Positions 36,850 through 46,219 of a stretch of 54,809 nt of DNA are shown in pieces. Origin of the DNA: Candidatus Woesearchaeota archaeon (GTDB lineage Archaea; Nanobdellota; Nanobdellia; Woesearchaeales; GW2011-AR9); contig JACPND010000018.1 in assembly GCA_016185625.1 (NCBI GenBank), positions 1 to 54,809 on the forward strand. The letters are read 5' to 3'. Position 1 is the stretch's first letter. Each line of letters begins with the position of its first letter. The notes under the pieces are model-generated. The model saw only the letters and a program-made list of their open reading frames with translations, did no database searches and was not told where the DNA came from. The translations under genes were made by a program, and so were the position numbers.

Positions 36850-38661
36850 ATGATTTTAGGCAGACTCATCGGCAAAGCCAGCACCACCCAATTCCAATTT
36901 CAAGTAATGTCAGCGCAAACTAAAAAATTCCAGTTTATCCAGGTGCATCATCCAGACTACGGCTTTGTGCTGGGACAGGTAATGGAACTGCTGCGCACGG
37001 AAAATGACCTGACCGCTCAGTGTAATGTGATTGGATTTAAAGATGTTGACCATCGGATTAAAGGCATCCGCACGCCCTTTGCCATCGGATCAGAAGTATT
37101 GGAAGCAGAAGATTCATTTATTCAGTCGGTCATCGAACTGGACGGAGACGTCGGAGCTGGAGGTGGCGGCTTTTTGGGGCGATTGGAAGGGAAAACCATT
37201 CCTGTCAATATTGATCTGCAGAAACTGCTGACCAAACACTTGTGTGTACTGGCGAAATCGGGCGCCGGAAAAAGTTATGCCGTAGGCGTTCTTATTGAAG
37301 AAATTGTGGAAAAAGGCGTGCCTGTCCTGATCATCGATCCGCATGGAGAATATGCAGCGTTAAAATTTCCCACGGAAGAAAAAAAGGAGATTTTACACGA
37401 ATGGGGAATTGAAGCACAAGGCTATGGCGCAAAAGTGCAGGAATATGGGAATCCTCACACCAAAGAAGATGTCCGGCCATTAAAATTGAGCGAAAAGATG
37501 AACAGCTCTGAGTTGATGAAAATTCTCCCCATCCAATTGAGCAACGCACAGGAAGCGATGTTATTTTCCGTCATTAAAGACATGGACGAGATTAATTTTG
37601 ACGGGATTATCCTGGGATTGCAGCAGTTGAATGCCGGCGGCAAGTGGAACATTATCGACACGCTGAGCTATCTGCGCAACCTGAAATTATTTTCACCATC
37701 ACCCACACCGTTCTCGGAGTTAATCAGGCCGGGCAAAATAACCATCATCAACCTGAGAGGCATTACGCCGGAAGTGCAGGAAGTGGTCGTCTATCGGCTG
37801 CTGCAGGATTTATTCCTGGAACGCAAGCAGGAAAAAATCCCGCCGTTTTTCTGCATTCTGGAAGAAGCGCATAATTTTGTGCCGGAGAAAGGCTTTGGCC
37901 GGGCGAAAAGCGCAGACGTCATCCGCCTGATTTCATCGGAAGGGAGGAAGTTTGGTCTCGGACTCTGTGTGGTATCCCAGCGCCCCGCTTTAGTGCAAAA
38001 GACAGTCTTGGCGCAATGCAGCACCCAGTTAATCATGAAAGTTACCAATCCCAATGATTTGCGGGCAATTGTCGGATCGATTGAAGGCATTACTGCGGAA
38101 ACTGAACAGGAAATCCAGAACTTGCCAATTGGCTCGGCGTTATTGTGCGGCATGGTCGATCGCCCTTTAGTGGTGCAGATCCGGCCGCGGAGAAGCCAGC
38201 ATGGAGGACACGCCATAGATATTCTGGGTTCTGTGGAAGAGTATGGCAAAGATATAGTTGAAGAAGCGCAGAAATTTGAAGAGCAGGGCTTGCTGCCGTT
38301 AGTCAAGCCTCATCTGGAGAAGAAAGATTTGCTGTTGATGGCCAATGGGCCAGTGACAATCACGACGTATTTGATTCCGGCCTGTCTGGTGCGCTGTGAA
38401 ATCAAAGGGATGGAGATTGCTGTCTTGGTTGATAAGATTAAAGGCAGGATCATTCTTGATCCAGAGAAAGATTTGAGGAAGGAAATTCATCAGCTGGACG
38501 AGAGTTGCGGCTTTTTCCGGAAGATAGCCTACGAAAATATTGAATACGACGTCAAATTAGACGAGAAAATTCCGGAGGAAGAGCTGAAAAAAATGGTGGA
38601 GAAATATTGCATGGTGTTGGAGGTACGGAATTGTTTTATTGTGTATTATAAGGTTGCTTAG
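36850..38661 (+). CDS. HerA-like/DUF87 P-loop ATPase
   Basis: LCVLAKSGAGKSYAVGVLIEEI; FFCILEEAHNFVPEKG. Confidence 0.9.
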   Translation: MILGRLIGKASTTQFQFQVMSAQTKKFQFIQVHHPDYGFVLGQVMELLRTENDLTAQCNVIGFKDVDHRIKGIRTPFAIGSEVLEAEDSFIQSVIELDGDVGAGGGGFLGRLEGKTIPVNIDLQKLLTKHLCVLAKSGAGKSYAVGVLIEEIVEKGVPVLIIDPHGEYAALKFPTEEKKEILHEWGIEAQGYGAKVQEYGNPHTKEDVRPLKLSEKMNSSELMKILPIQLSNAQEAMLFSVIKDMDEINFDGIILGLQQLNAGGKWNIIDTLSYLRNLKLFSPSPTPFSELIRPGKITIINLRGITPEVQEVVVYRLLQDLFLERKQEKIPPFFCILEEAHNFVPEKGFGRAKSADVIRLISSEGRKFGLGLCVVSQRPALVQKTVLAQCSTQLIMKVTNPNDLRAIVGSIEGITAETEQEIQNLPIGSALLCGMVDRPLVVQIRPRRSQHGGHAIDILGSVEEYGKDIVEEAQKFEEQGLLPLVKPHLEKKDLLLMANGPVTITTYLIPACLVRCEIKGMEIAVLVDKIKGRIILDPEKDLRKEIHQLDESCGFFRKIAYENIEYDVKLDEKIPEEELKKMVEKYCMVLEVRNCFIVYYKVA

Positions 38662-39640
38662 ACTTTTTAAAAATAACGTATCCTAACAACAGTAGGAATA
38701 AAAAAAGGACAATCGTCCCCACCACATTCGCATACTCCCATCCCAGAAGCGCACGCTGCAGCGAATAAAAATACGGCTTGGTGCCCAGTACATCCCAATT
38801 ATTGATCACTCCCGTCCCTTCAAAGAAAATGACGATAAAGCCCACTATCAATAACAGCAGTCCTGAGATGAGATTAGTGGAATGGATCTCCCGCTGCTTG
38901 CCCCAGAGCGTAAACGAGAGCATCCTGCCTTTCATCCATGATTTTTCAGATAGATTGAATCGATCATAGAAGAATGACAAAAGGAATAACGGAACAAAAT
39001 TACCCAACGAATAAAAAAACAATAACAGTGCGGCCTGCCACATATTTCCCAGTATGGCGCCGATGCCCAGAATGCCTGCCAAGATCGGGCCCAGACACGC
39101 TGTCCAGCCCAGTGCAAAACTCAACCCAAAGAGAAACGTGCCCGGAAGGTCGTTGCTGAATTTCTGGCTGAAAGTAAACCACGAACCAAAGCCTTTCCCC
39201 AGCAGCGTCAATGCACCTAAAAACAAAAGGAGTATTCCGCCTATCGTCACCAGCCAGCCTTTCTGCAGTACAACTAAGGTCTGCTCACCAAGAAAACCGG
39301 CGGCAAGGCCCAGCGAGACAAACACCAGCGAGAATCCCGCAAAAAAGACCAGCGTCATCAGCGTCAGATTCTTTTTCTCTTTGAACGTATACGAAAAATA
39401 CGCCGGCAGAAAGGGCAGAATACAGGGCGATAAAATGCCTAACATCCCGGCAACAAAGGCAATCAGAAAACTGATCTTCAGCGCAAAATCAGCGGTAGCT
39501 TGCTGGTTATAGTCGATAATTTTCTGCAATCCAATGGGAAGAGCGCTGGCAGCTGAAACACCAACGGCCAATAGCAAAACAGAAAGAAGAAAAAATAACA
39601 AAACTGTTTTTTTTGAGTGGAGGGGGTGATTTTCTTTCAT
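38636..39640 (-). CDS. CcdA/DsbD-type transmembrane thiol transporter
   Basis: GILSPCILPFLPAYFSYTF; GWTACLGPILAGILGIG. Confidence 0.88.
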   Translation of the reverse strand: MKENHPLHSKKTVLLFFLLSVLLLAVGVSAASALPIGLQKIIDYNQQATADFALKISFLIAFVAGMLGILSPCILPFLPAYFSYTFKEKKNLTLMTLVFFAGFSLVFVSLGLAAGFLGEQTLVVLQKGWLVTIGGILLLFLGALTLLGKGFGSWFTFSQKFSNDLPGTFLFGLSFALGWTACLGPILAGILGIGAILGNMWQAALLLFFYSLGNFVPLFLLSFFYDRFNLSEKSWMKGRMLSFTLWGKQREIHSTNLISGLLLLIVGFIVIFFEGTGVINNWDVLGTKPYFYSLQRALLGWEYANVVGTIVLFLFLLLLGYVIFKKSKQPYNTQ

Positions 39641-40749
39641 GTCAGGCTAGCAGCATCCTTGCTGGGTGTGATGACTTTCTGCTGAACTAAATCCCGGTAC
39701 GTCTGGCCGAATAATTCCACTTTGCGGAAGACGTACGCTCCATCACTTTCAATCGTGCCAACGTCTTTCCAGATGCGTTCCATCAAGGGATAGATGTTAA
39801 GGTCTCCGGTGAGGAGAATGGTGGGGATTTGGGTAATTTTGTATTTCTCGATCAGTTTCTTCCCTTCGGAGCTGGCAGCATCATATTCCTGTTCTGAGGC
39901 TAGTGTTAATCCTAATCCTTCCAGGATCGGTTTGTTGGTGGTTTTAGCGTCATAGCAATTAGTGCAGCTCTTATCGGTAATGGTTGTCAGCGTCACCAGT
40001 CCCTGCACAGCATTTTTCTCGATATTGTAATACGGCGGATTGAGATTGCGCATCACGTAATAGCCGTCTTTTTCTATGGTCCCTATATTCTTCCAGGCAG
40101 AAGAGACCGTCAAATACAATCCGGCATCAGGACTAAAGATCAGTGTAGGAACTGCCGTGATGTTGTATTTTTCTGCCAATTTCTTCCCTTCGGCACTGCT
40201 GATGGGAAGGGTGTTGTACTCTTTCACTTTCAGATTCTGCCGCAGTTTTTGCACTAGAGGATTCAGGTCATAGCATTTGTCGCAACCTTCTTTGAAAAGC
40301 TGGATCAAAGCAACATACCCTTTTACTTGTCCGCTGGCGACATCAACAAACGGCGGTTCAGGAGCAGTAAGGATGAGGGCGCCATTCTTCTCCACGCTGG
40401 GAAGATCGGTCAGTTTTATTCTTGCTTTCTCTACGTCTCCTTTCACAATAATCGCCGGAACACGGTCAATATTATATTTTTCAAGTAAGGCTTTCGCCGT
40501 TTTCGAAGAATAATCAAGAGTTACTTTGTCAGTGACCTGGAGATTTGCTCCTTCAATCAAGGACGCAACTTTGGTGATGTCAAAACAGTCCTGGCAGGAA
40601 TCCGCCGTAATCAGCGCCAGCTCTACTTTAGGCAGGACTGCTGGCTGCGCTTTCTCGACAAGGGTTTTCCCGATTTGATACAATTGAACGGTATTAAACA
40701 GCCCGATCACAATAAGAACAAATCCAAGAAAAAAAAGAAGTCTTTTCAT
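39637..40749 (-). CDS. Membrane-anchored protein with three tandem thioredoxin-like domains
   Basis: DSCQDCFD, EGCDKCYD, KSCTNCYD; each followed by a cis-Pro motif (RVPAII, AVPTLI, QIPTIL). Confidence 0.88.
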   Translation of the reverse strand: MKRLLFFLGFVLIVIGLFNTVQLYQIGKTLVEKAQPAVLPKVELALITADSCQDCFDITKVASLIEGANLQVTDKVTLDYSSKTAKALLEKYNIDRVPAIIVKGDVEKARIKLTDLPSVEKNGALILTAPEPPFVDVASGQVKGYVALIQLFKEGCDKCYDLNPLVQKLRQNLKVKEYNTLPISSAEGKKLAEKYNITAVPTLIFSPDAGLYLTVSSAWKNIGTIEKDGYYVMRNLNPPYYNIEKNAVQGLVTLTTITDKSCTNCYDAKTTNKPILEGLGLTLASEQEYDAASSEGKKLIEKYKITQIPTILLTGDLNIYPLMERIWKDVGTIESDGAYVFRKVELFGQTYRDLVQQKVITPSKDAASLT

Positions 40750-40971
40750 CTAACAGCCACCCACCATCGAGGGAAGTTCTTTCACGCTGCTGGGAACAGA
40801 CTGTATTTGCTTTCCGCCAGATGATGCGACGGGCGCAGCGCTGCTCGTTGATTTCACGCTTAATGTTCCGCTGCTGATCTTATCTTTTAACCCATAGAGC
40901 TGCACTGCTTGCACGACAGAAACAAGCACGAGAACAGCCAATATCAGCCCTACTATTAATTTTTGGTTCAT
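40750..40971 (-). CDS. Small secreted/anchored protein with C-terminal LPSMVGGC
   Basis: MNQKLIVGLILAVLVLVSVVQA...VKELPSMVGGC*. Confidence 0.75.
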   Translation of the reverse strand: MNQKLIVGLILAVLVLVSVVQAVQLYGLKDKISSGTLSVKSTSSAAPVASSGGKQIQSVPSSVKELPSMVGGC

Positions 40972-40994
40972 GTTTTTCCTCCTTGTTCTTTTAT

Positions 40995-41086
40995 AGAAGG
41001 GTTTGAATAACCCTTCTTAATAGTTCAAACCCTTCTAAGTAGGACTTTGAATTTGATGTGGAATAGGGTTTATTCAAAGTCCTCTA
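40995..41086. repeat. Double-hairpin dispersed repeat, copy 3
   Basis: AGAAGGGTTTGAA/TTCAAACCCTTCT and AGGACTTTGAAT/ATTCAAAGTCCT. Confidence 0.88.
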
Positions 41087-41114
41087 TAGATGACGACTAA
41101 TCGTTCTAACCATC

Positions 41115-41972
41115 CTAACAACCACCCACCATTCCGGGCAGTTTTAATTTGGATGTATCTCCGCCGGCAAGGGAAACGCCTAATTCAATCATGTTCTTGG
41201 GGAAAAAAAGCGTTTTCCAGCGCATCACTTCACGCAGGATTTCGCCGTCACTATAATCAGTATACGCTGTCAAGTACAAAGCGACCGAAAGCAACGCCGG
41301 ATTATGCTGGCAACCGCAGCGGGAATTTCCGTTCTTGTCTGCTCCAATGGGGCCAATACCGCAGCAAAATTCGCAGGAAATGCCCACGGGATTACTGGCT
41401 AGATTTATAAATCGCTGCCAGGCTTCAGGATTCTTTTGTTCCACTTCAGTCTTTAAGCCGCGGTACATGGACGCAAGTTTGCTTAATGAGCCCACGGGAT
41501 CGTCGAAGCTGACGCCGAGTGCCTGACCGTAATCAGGGGTTCCACTGGGGAACATGGCGGCCATGGCATCATCTGCTGTTTTAAAATTCTCTACCGGGAA
41601 AACGGCGGCAACGGTATGGCCTGTAGATTTAATGGCAGCTAAATCAAGAGTAGATAATTCTTTGTTGCTGACTAATGCACCGGTTGAACTTCCGCCAAGC
41701 AGTGTGGACACGCTGCTGATTTGCACTTGGTTAAAAATAAGCACAATAATAGCCAAAGCCAGCAGCCCATAATGCCAAGATGAGAAGAACTTTTCTTCAA
41801 GAGGGTGATGCTCTACCGGACGATGCGATGTCTTTTCAGGATGATGCTCTTCCGGAGGTTGTTCCGTCAGCCCTAATGGGTGTTTGAGAGTGTGTTCAGT
41901 TTGGTGTTTGGGAGGATGGTGTTCGGCTCGTTTTTCTTCCATGATTTTACCTCTGGTTATTTTGATGGTCAA
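41115..41972 (-). CDS. Membrane protein with Cys-rich extracytoplasmic domain and C-terminal LPGMVGGC
   Basis: ISCEFCCGIGPIGADKNGNSRCGCQHNPALLSVALYLTAYTDYSDGEILREVMRWKTLFFP...KLKLPGMVGGC*. Confidence 0.8.
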   Translation of the reverse strand: MTIKITRGKIMEEKRAEHHPPKHQTEHTLKHPLGLTEQPPEEHHPEKTSHRPVEHHPLEEKFFSSWHYGLLALAIIVLIFNQVQISSVSTLLGGSSTGALVSNKELSTLDLAAIKSTGHTVAAVFPVENFKTADDAMAAMFPSGTPDYGQALGVSFDDPVGSLSKLASMYRGLKTEVEQKNPEAWQRFINLASNPVGISCEFCCGIGPIGADKNGNSRCGCQHNPALLSVALYLTAYTDYSDGEILREVMRWKTLFFPKNMIELGVSLAGGDTSKLKLPGMVGGC

Positions 41973-42055
41973 AGCCTATACCCCTTTTTAAATCTTCAGA
42001 AACAATAGTGAAAAAATAGGGAAAATTAATAAATCCCCGGCTGTCCGGGCAAGGT

Positions 42056-43621
42056 ATGAAGCTGGAACGCGGCCTGATGGCAGGATTATTCTTAGCCCTG
42101 CTGCTAGTGGGGCTCGTGATCTTGGTAAGCTATCTTTCGTTTCAGAAAATCGAGCAGTTCAACCAAGAACAATTGATGGAAAACCAGCTGGTAAAAACAA
42201 AGTATGCGGCAACGCAGATAGAAGCACATCTGACCGGATTGCAGAAGCTGCTCGAACAAGGCGAGGACTGTGATACGAATGGCATCTTAAAAGCTGATGC
42301 GTTAGGAACAATTGTCTGTGCCTCGCCGGAGTTGGCTGATTATGTGGGATTAAACATTAAAGACAAGGAGTACTTCCAGACCGCCACAGAGAATGAAGTG
42401 AGCATTGTGGCTGTAACCAAACAGGGAAGCAATCCACAGATCATCGTGACCGTGCCCTTGGCAAAATACGGCCAATTTTCAGGCGTGCGGATGGCTATTG
42501 TGGAATTGCAACAGTTGCACTGGTTATATTTACAGTCGATTGTCAGCAATCCGCCAAAAAGCATGTACGCCATCTTCGATGGGAACGACGTAATCTATGC
42601 CAGTGAAAAGATTCCCGTAGTGAGCAGCAGCGAGCCCGCAAGCATGCAGCATCTGGATCCGCTGGGTGAGACCATGGTGACCTCGTCAGATCTTATTTTT
42701 GGCCATGAGCATTGGCGGCTGGCAGTGCTGACACCATTGCGTAATGTTACCGGAGAGCTGGAGAAACTTCGCCGGCAGCTGCTCGGGGCCTTGATGGTTA
42801 TCGTGGGAACCCTGCTCTCGGCGTCTATTGCGGGTGCATCATTGTATCGTTCACGGCAAAAGCTGAAGCAAAAGTTGGATACGCTGACGTTAGAGAAATT
42901 GGGCGCCGGCGAGCTGGAAGGGAATAAGTATACGGATGCGGATATTGATCTGGAACCGGGGAAAATGTATCTGATCAAAGACGGCGAAGAAAAAGCCCGG
43001 GCGTTGTTTCTCTCGGCATTGAACAAGAATTATGCGGGTTTAGGCGCGGTACGCGATGATCCGCGAACACTACGAAAGAAATATAATGTGCAGAAAACGC
43101 CGTTGGTGTGGATTACGCCCAATAAAGTAGCGGGTGTTGCCTGCGAATCAAATATAGAACCATTGTTTGAACTGATGAAAGAATTTCTGCGGCAGAATGA
43201 CGGTGTTGTTCTTCTGGAGGGGATTGAATATCTCAGTTTGCAGCACCCTTCACCGTTGCTTCTTGCCCATCTCCAACAGCTGAAGGACGCTGCGACAGCC
43301 AGGCAGAGTATTGTGCTTCTGGCAGTAAAGCCGGAAGTGTGCCCAGCACCAGTGTTGGCGGCAGTGCAGGCAATGGCGTCGGATGTATATGGTGAGTCGG
43401 TGCTGACGGCGCAAGAAAAAGAGATCCTGCGGACAATTAATGAAAAAAACAGTATGAGCACACTGGTATCATTCACCGACATTACGAAGCAGCTGGAGAT
43501 TACCAAACCGACCACGCGGGCGAAGATCTCACGGCTCCACGGACTTGGCCTGGTGGAGGTGCAGACGGTGGGCAGATTCAAAGCGTTGAAGATCACTTCG
43601 AAAGGAAGGAAGTTGATTTAA
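42056..43621 (+). CDS. Membrane-bound sensor-regulator: extracytoplasmic CACHE-like domain, DUF835-like domain, C-terminal wHTH
   Basis: Two TM helices bracketing ~220 aa; ALFLSALNKNYAGLGAVRDDPRTLRKKYNVQKTPLVWIT...; EKEILRTINEKNSMSTLVSFTDITKQLEITKPTTRAKISRLHGLGLVEVQ. Confidence 0.75.
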   Translation: MKLERGLMAGLFLALLLVGLVILVSYLSFQKIEQFNQEQLMENQLVKTKYAATQIEAHLTGLQKLLEQGEDCDTNGILKADALGTIVCASPELADYVGLNIKDKEYFQTATENEVSIVAVTKQGSNPQIIVTVPLAKYGQFSGVRMAIVELQQLHWLYLQSIVSNPPKSMYAIFDGNDVIYASEKIPVVSSSEPASMQHLDPLGETMVTSSDLIFGHEHWRLAVLTPLRNVTGELEKLRRQLLGALMVIVGTLLSASIAGASLYRSRQKLKQKLDTLTLEKLGAGELEGNKYTDADIDLEPGKMYLIKDGEEKARALFLSALNKNYAGLGAVRDDPRTLRKKYNVQKTPLVWITPNKVAGVACESNIEPLFELMKEFLRQNDGVVLLEGIEYLSLQHPSPLLLAHLQQLKDAATARQSIVLLAVKPEVCPAPVLAAVQAMASDVYGESVLTAQEKEILRTINEKNSMSTLVSFTDITKQLEITKPTTRAKISRLHGLGLVEVQTVGRFKALKITSKGRKLI

Positions 43622-43683
43622 GTTTCACTGATTTTTCAGCTTTCTTACTCATTTTTTATAAACAAGATACTCCTTCTGCAATC

Positions 43684-43920
43684 ATGAAACGCCTTTTGCT
43701 TTTTATCGTAGGAGTAATTGCAGGTATTTTTGGACTGGTTTTTGCAATTGCCCCACACGGTTTTCATACAGCGATTCTGGGCGCGGTGAGCTGGGCCGGG
43801 CCAGAGGTGATTGAGACGAGTCATACAGAGCATAAAATTATTGGAGCAGTGATAGTATTGCTAGGAATGTGCATACTGATAGTAAGATTTATATTGATTA
43901 AGAAAAAAGGTAAAGAATGA
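43684..43920 (+). CDS. Small membrane protein
   Basis: 78 aa, two TM segments. Confidence 0.6.
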   Translation: MKRLLLFIVGVIAGIFGLVFAIAPHGFHTAILGAVSWAGPEVIETSHTEHKIIGAVIVLLGMCILIVRFILIKKKGKE

Positions 43921-43930
43921 CTCGAAATAC

Positions 43931-44386
43931 ATGAATAACGCAATCTTCAAAATCGTGTTAGGAACCGTCATCTTTTTATTTTTAATATCCTGCACCAAAC
44001 CCACAACTGAAGAACTGCTGAAGATGGATCTGCGCGGGCAGGGCGGGGTAGCAATGCATATTCATCCGCAATTGGAGATTGAAATTCTGGGTGAGAAGTA
44101 CGAGATCCCTGAAAATATTGGAATTACGCCAGCAGGATTGAGAGTTATCCATATCCATGGTGAGCCAGGGGTATTGCACGTAGAATCGCCGGTAGTGCAC
44201 CAGTTCTTCCTAAAAGATTTCTTTACTGTCTGGGGCAGGAAGTTTGATTCACAGTGTATTTTTGATAATTGTGTTGATGAAAAGCACAAATTGAAAGTGT
44301 ATGTGAATGGAGTAGAGGATTTCCATTATGGAGATATTCCGCTGGAAGATAATGAAAAGATTAAGATTGTGTATCAAGAAAAATAA
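43931..44386 (+). CDS. His-rich lipoprotein
   Basis: FLISCTKP lipobox; MHIHPQLEIEI...RVIHIHGEPGVLHVESPVVHQFFLKDFFTVWG. Confidence 0.7.
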   Translation: MNNAIFKIVLGTVIFLFLISCTKPTTEELLKMDLRGQGGVAMHIHPQLEIEILGEKYEIPENIGITPAGLRVIHIHGEPGVLHVESPVVHQFFLKDFFTVWGRKFDSQCIFDNCVDEKHKLKVYVNGVEDFHYGDIPLEDNEKIKIVYQEK

Positions 44387-44399
44387 TTACCCGGCTTTG

Positions 44400-44462
44400 T
44401 CAAACGTTGCAAGCGCCCTACCACGGGTCATAGACCGGGATGGAAAGACGTATTCTAAGTTT
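44400..44462 (+). pseudogene. Fragment of the 5' end of the thyX-like gene (partial duplication)
   Basis: Matches 47771-47834 with two substitutions. Confidence 0.85.
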
Positions 44463-44482
44463 GCCCCCCCCCTCCTTTATCT

Positions 44483-45028
44483 TTAACCCAGCTCAAATTT
44501 CTCCATTACTGTATAAATCGGCCCCAAAGGTGTCAACTGGCTTTCATACAAGATGAACTGCTCCACGGCCATCTGCCCAAACTCAGCACGTTCCAATGCT
44601 TTCAGGATCTCCTGCACTTCCATTTTCTTCCTTGCGGATTTCATCCGCGCAAGGGTCAAATGTGGAATTTCTTCGTGTTCTTCTCTTCTAATATAATCCA
44701 GCAGAGAATTAATACTTTTCATCAACGTAGCTAATTCGCCATTCTTCGTTCCCGCCCAAATGGAATTGATCCGTTCCAGACTGGGGAAGGCACTCACACC
44801 TTCGACAGAAAGAGTAAATTTTTTGGCTGGGATAGTCTTCAATCTACGTACAATCTCCGGGATCTTCTCTTCATCCACATCTCCTAAGAATTTCACAGTG
44901 AAATGCAGGTTTTCCAAAGAAACAACATTAAAATCGCCGCCGGTTGCCTTCAACTGCTCCAGGAGCGGTTTAATCTTCACTTTAATCTCTTCCGAGACCG
45001 GAATACCGACAAAGAAGCGTTTCATCAT
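44483..45028 (-). CDS. thpR: RNA 2',3'-cyclic phosphodiesterase (2'-5' RNA ligase family)
   Basis: RFFVGIPVSEEIK...LENLHFTVKFLGDV...IPHLTLARMKS. Confidence 0.9.
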   Translation of the reverse strand: MMKRFFVGIPVSEEIKVKIKPLLEQLKATGGDFNVVSLENLHFTVKFLGDVDEEKIPEIVRRLKTIPAKKFTLSVEGVSAFPSLERINSIWAGTKNGELATLMKSINSLLDYIRREEHEEIPHLTLARMKSARKKMEVQEILKALERAEFGQMAVEQFILYESQLTPLGPIYTVMEKFELG

Positions 45029-45348
45029 TCTTCGCCGAAACTTTCACTGTCTTCATAGCGCTCTGAACTTGTTTCCTCTTCCTGCTCTAGTTCCTCTTTT
45101 TTCACGGTGGCAAATTTCGGCTGTCGGACAGGCTTTTCCATTTTTTCGGCAACTTCAGCAAAGCCCACACTGGGCAGCACTTTTGTGATGCGGACTTTCA
45201 CATAATCGCCTTTCTGCACGCCCGGGACAAAGAGAACAAAGCCCTTCACTCTCGCAACACCATCGCCTTTCCCACCAATCGATTCGATAGCGACCTCATA
45301 GGTTTCACCCACTTTCACCGGTGCAACTCGTTCTTGATTCATGTACAC
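45025..45348 (-). CDS. TRAM-domain RNA-binding protein
   Basis: KVGETYEVAIESIGGKGDGVARVKGFVLFVPGVQKGDYVKVRITKV. Confidence 0.88.
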   Translation of the reverse strand: MYMNQERVAPVKVGETYEVAIESIGGKGDGVARVKGFVLFVPGVQKGDYVKVRITKVLPSVGFAEVAEKMEKPVRQPKFATVKKEELEQEEETSSERYEDSESFGEE

Positions 45349-45455
45349 GGACCTCCTTCTGGTTGTAGAAATATATAATTTGTCATACTGAGAATGTCAA
45401 TAAAGTAGATGTATTCATGTCTTGACCTCAGAAAAGACAGCGGTTTATATAAAGG

Positions 45456-45866
45456 TTACGGAGTTTTTTTCTTCTGTGCTAACACTCTCCATTCGTATAA
45501 ACCGTGCTTGAAGAAATTGCCCTGTTGAAGAGGTTCGGAATAGTGCTCCTCAAGAGAGATGATATCAAAATGGCAGGATAAGACCTGAAGTAATTCGATA
45601 TCGTCAAAGAAATGCCGAAATCCGACATGAAGATCGGGAATTTCTCTGAAAGAATCAGGATCGCCGGGAATGGGAAGGCCTTGGCCATATAATGGATGGG
45701 ATTTAGAAAGAACAGCTACGAAAAGCAGCCCATTTTGTTGGAGAGTACGTTCTAATTCCGCAAACGCTTTCTCTCGTTGTGTTTTCATTCCATATTGCAG
45801 TCCATGGATGGAAAGAGAGGCATTAAAATAGTTTTCCGGGTAGGGATTAAGTATACTAAACGTCAT
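45456..45866 (-). pseudogene. Methyltransferase C-terminal part (N-terminal SAM motif absent)
   Basis: FNASLSIHGLQYGMKTQREKAFAELERTLQQNGLLFVAVLSK. Confidence 0.55.
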
Positions 45867-46012
45867 CTCTGGCTTTTTGATGCTAATTCTTATTCATAGC
45901 CTGCTTGATAGTAATGCCTTGAATTTATTTCTTTTTGAAATGTTCGACGAGAATACGCATTATTTGTTTGTTAAGTAATTATTGTTTACTTGTTAAAAAA
46001 TGGATACGGCAA

Positions 46013-46207
46013 CCCCGAATGTACGTAGGTGACGAGAAGGTTACTTCATCGCCTAAAGCCTACCAAACTCCCACCGTCGTCTGGATCTTTGGTAACAAAG
46101 TCGTAAACATCCTCTGGACAAAGACACCGATTGCTTTCTCAATAGAAAATCCTGAAGTTGCCCAGAGCTATCGGGAATATTTTGAGTATTTATGGAAAAT
46201 AAAATAA
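46013..46207 (+). pseudogene. TrmB-like regulator C-terminal fragment
   Basis: TPTVVWIFGNKVVNILWTKTPIAFSIENPEVAQSYREYFEYLWKIK. Confidence 0.6.
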
Positions 46208-46219
46208 AAAAGAAAAAAA

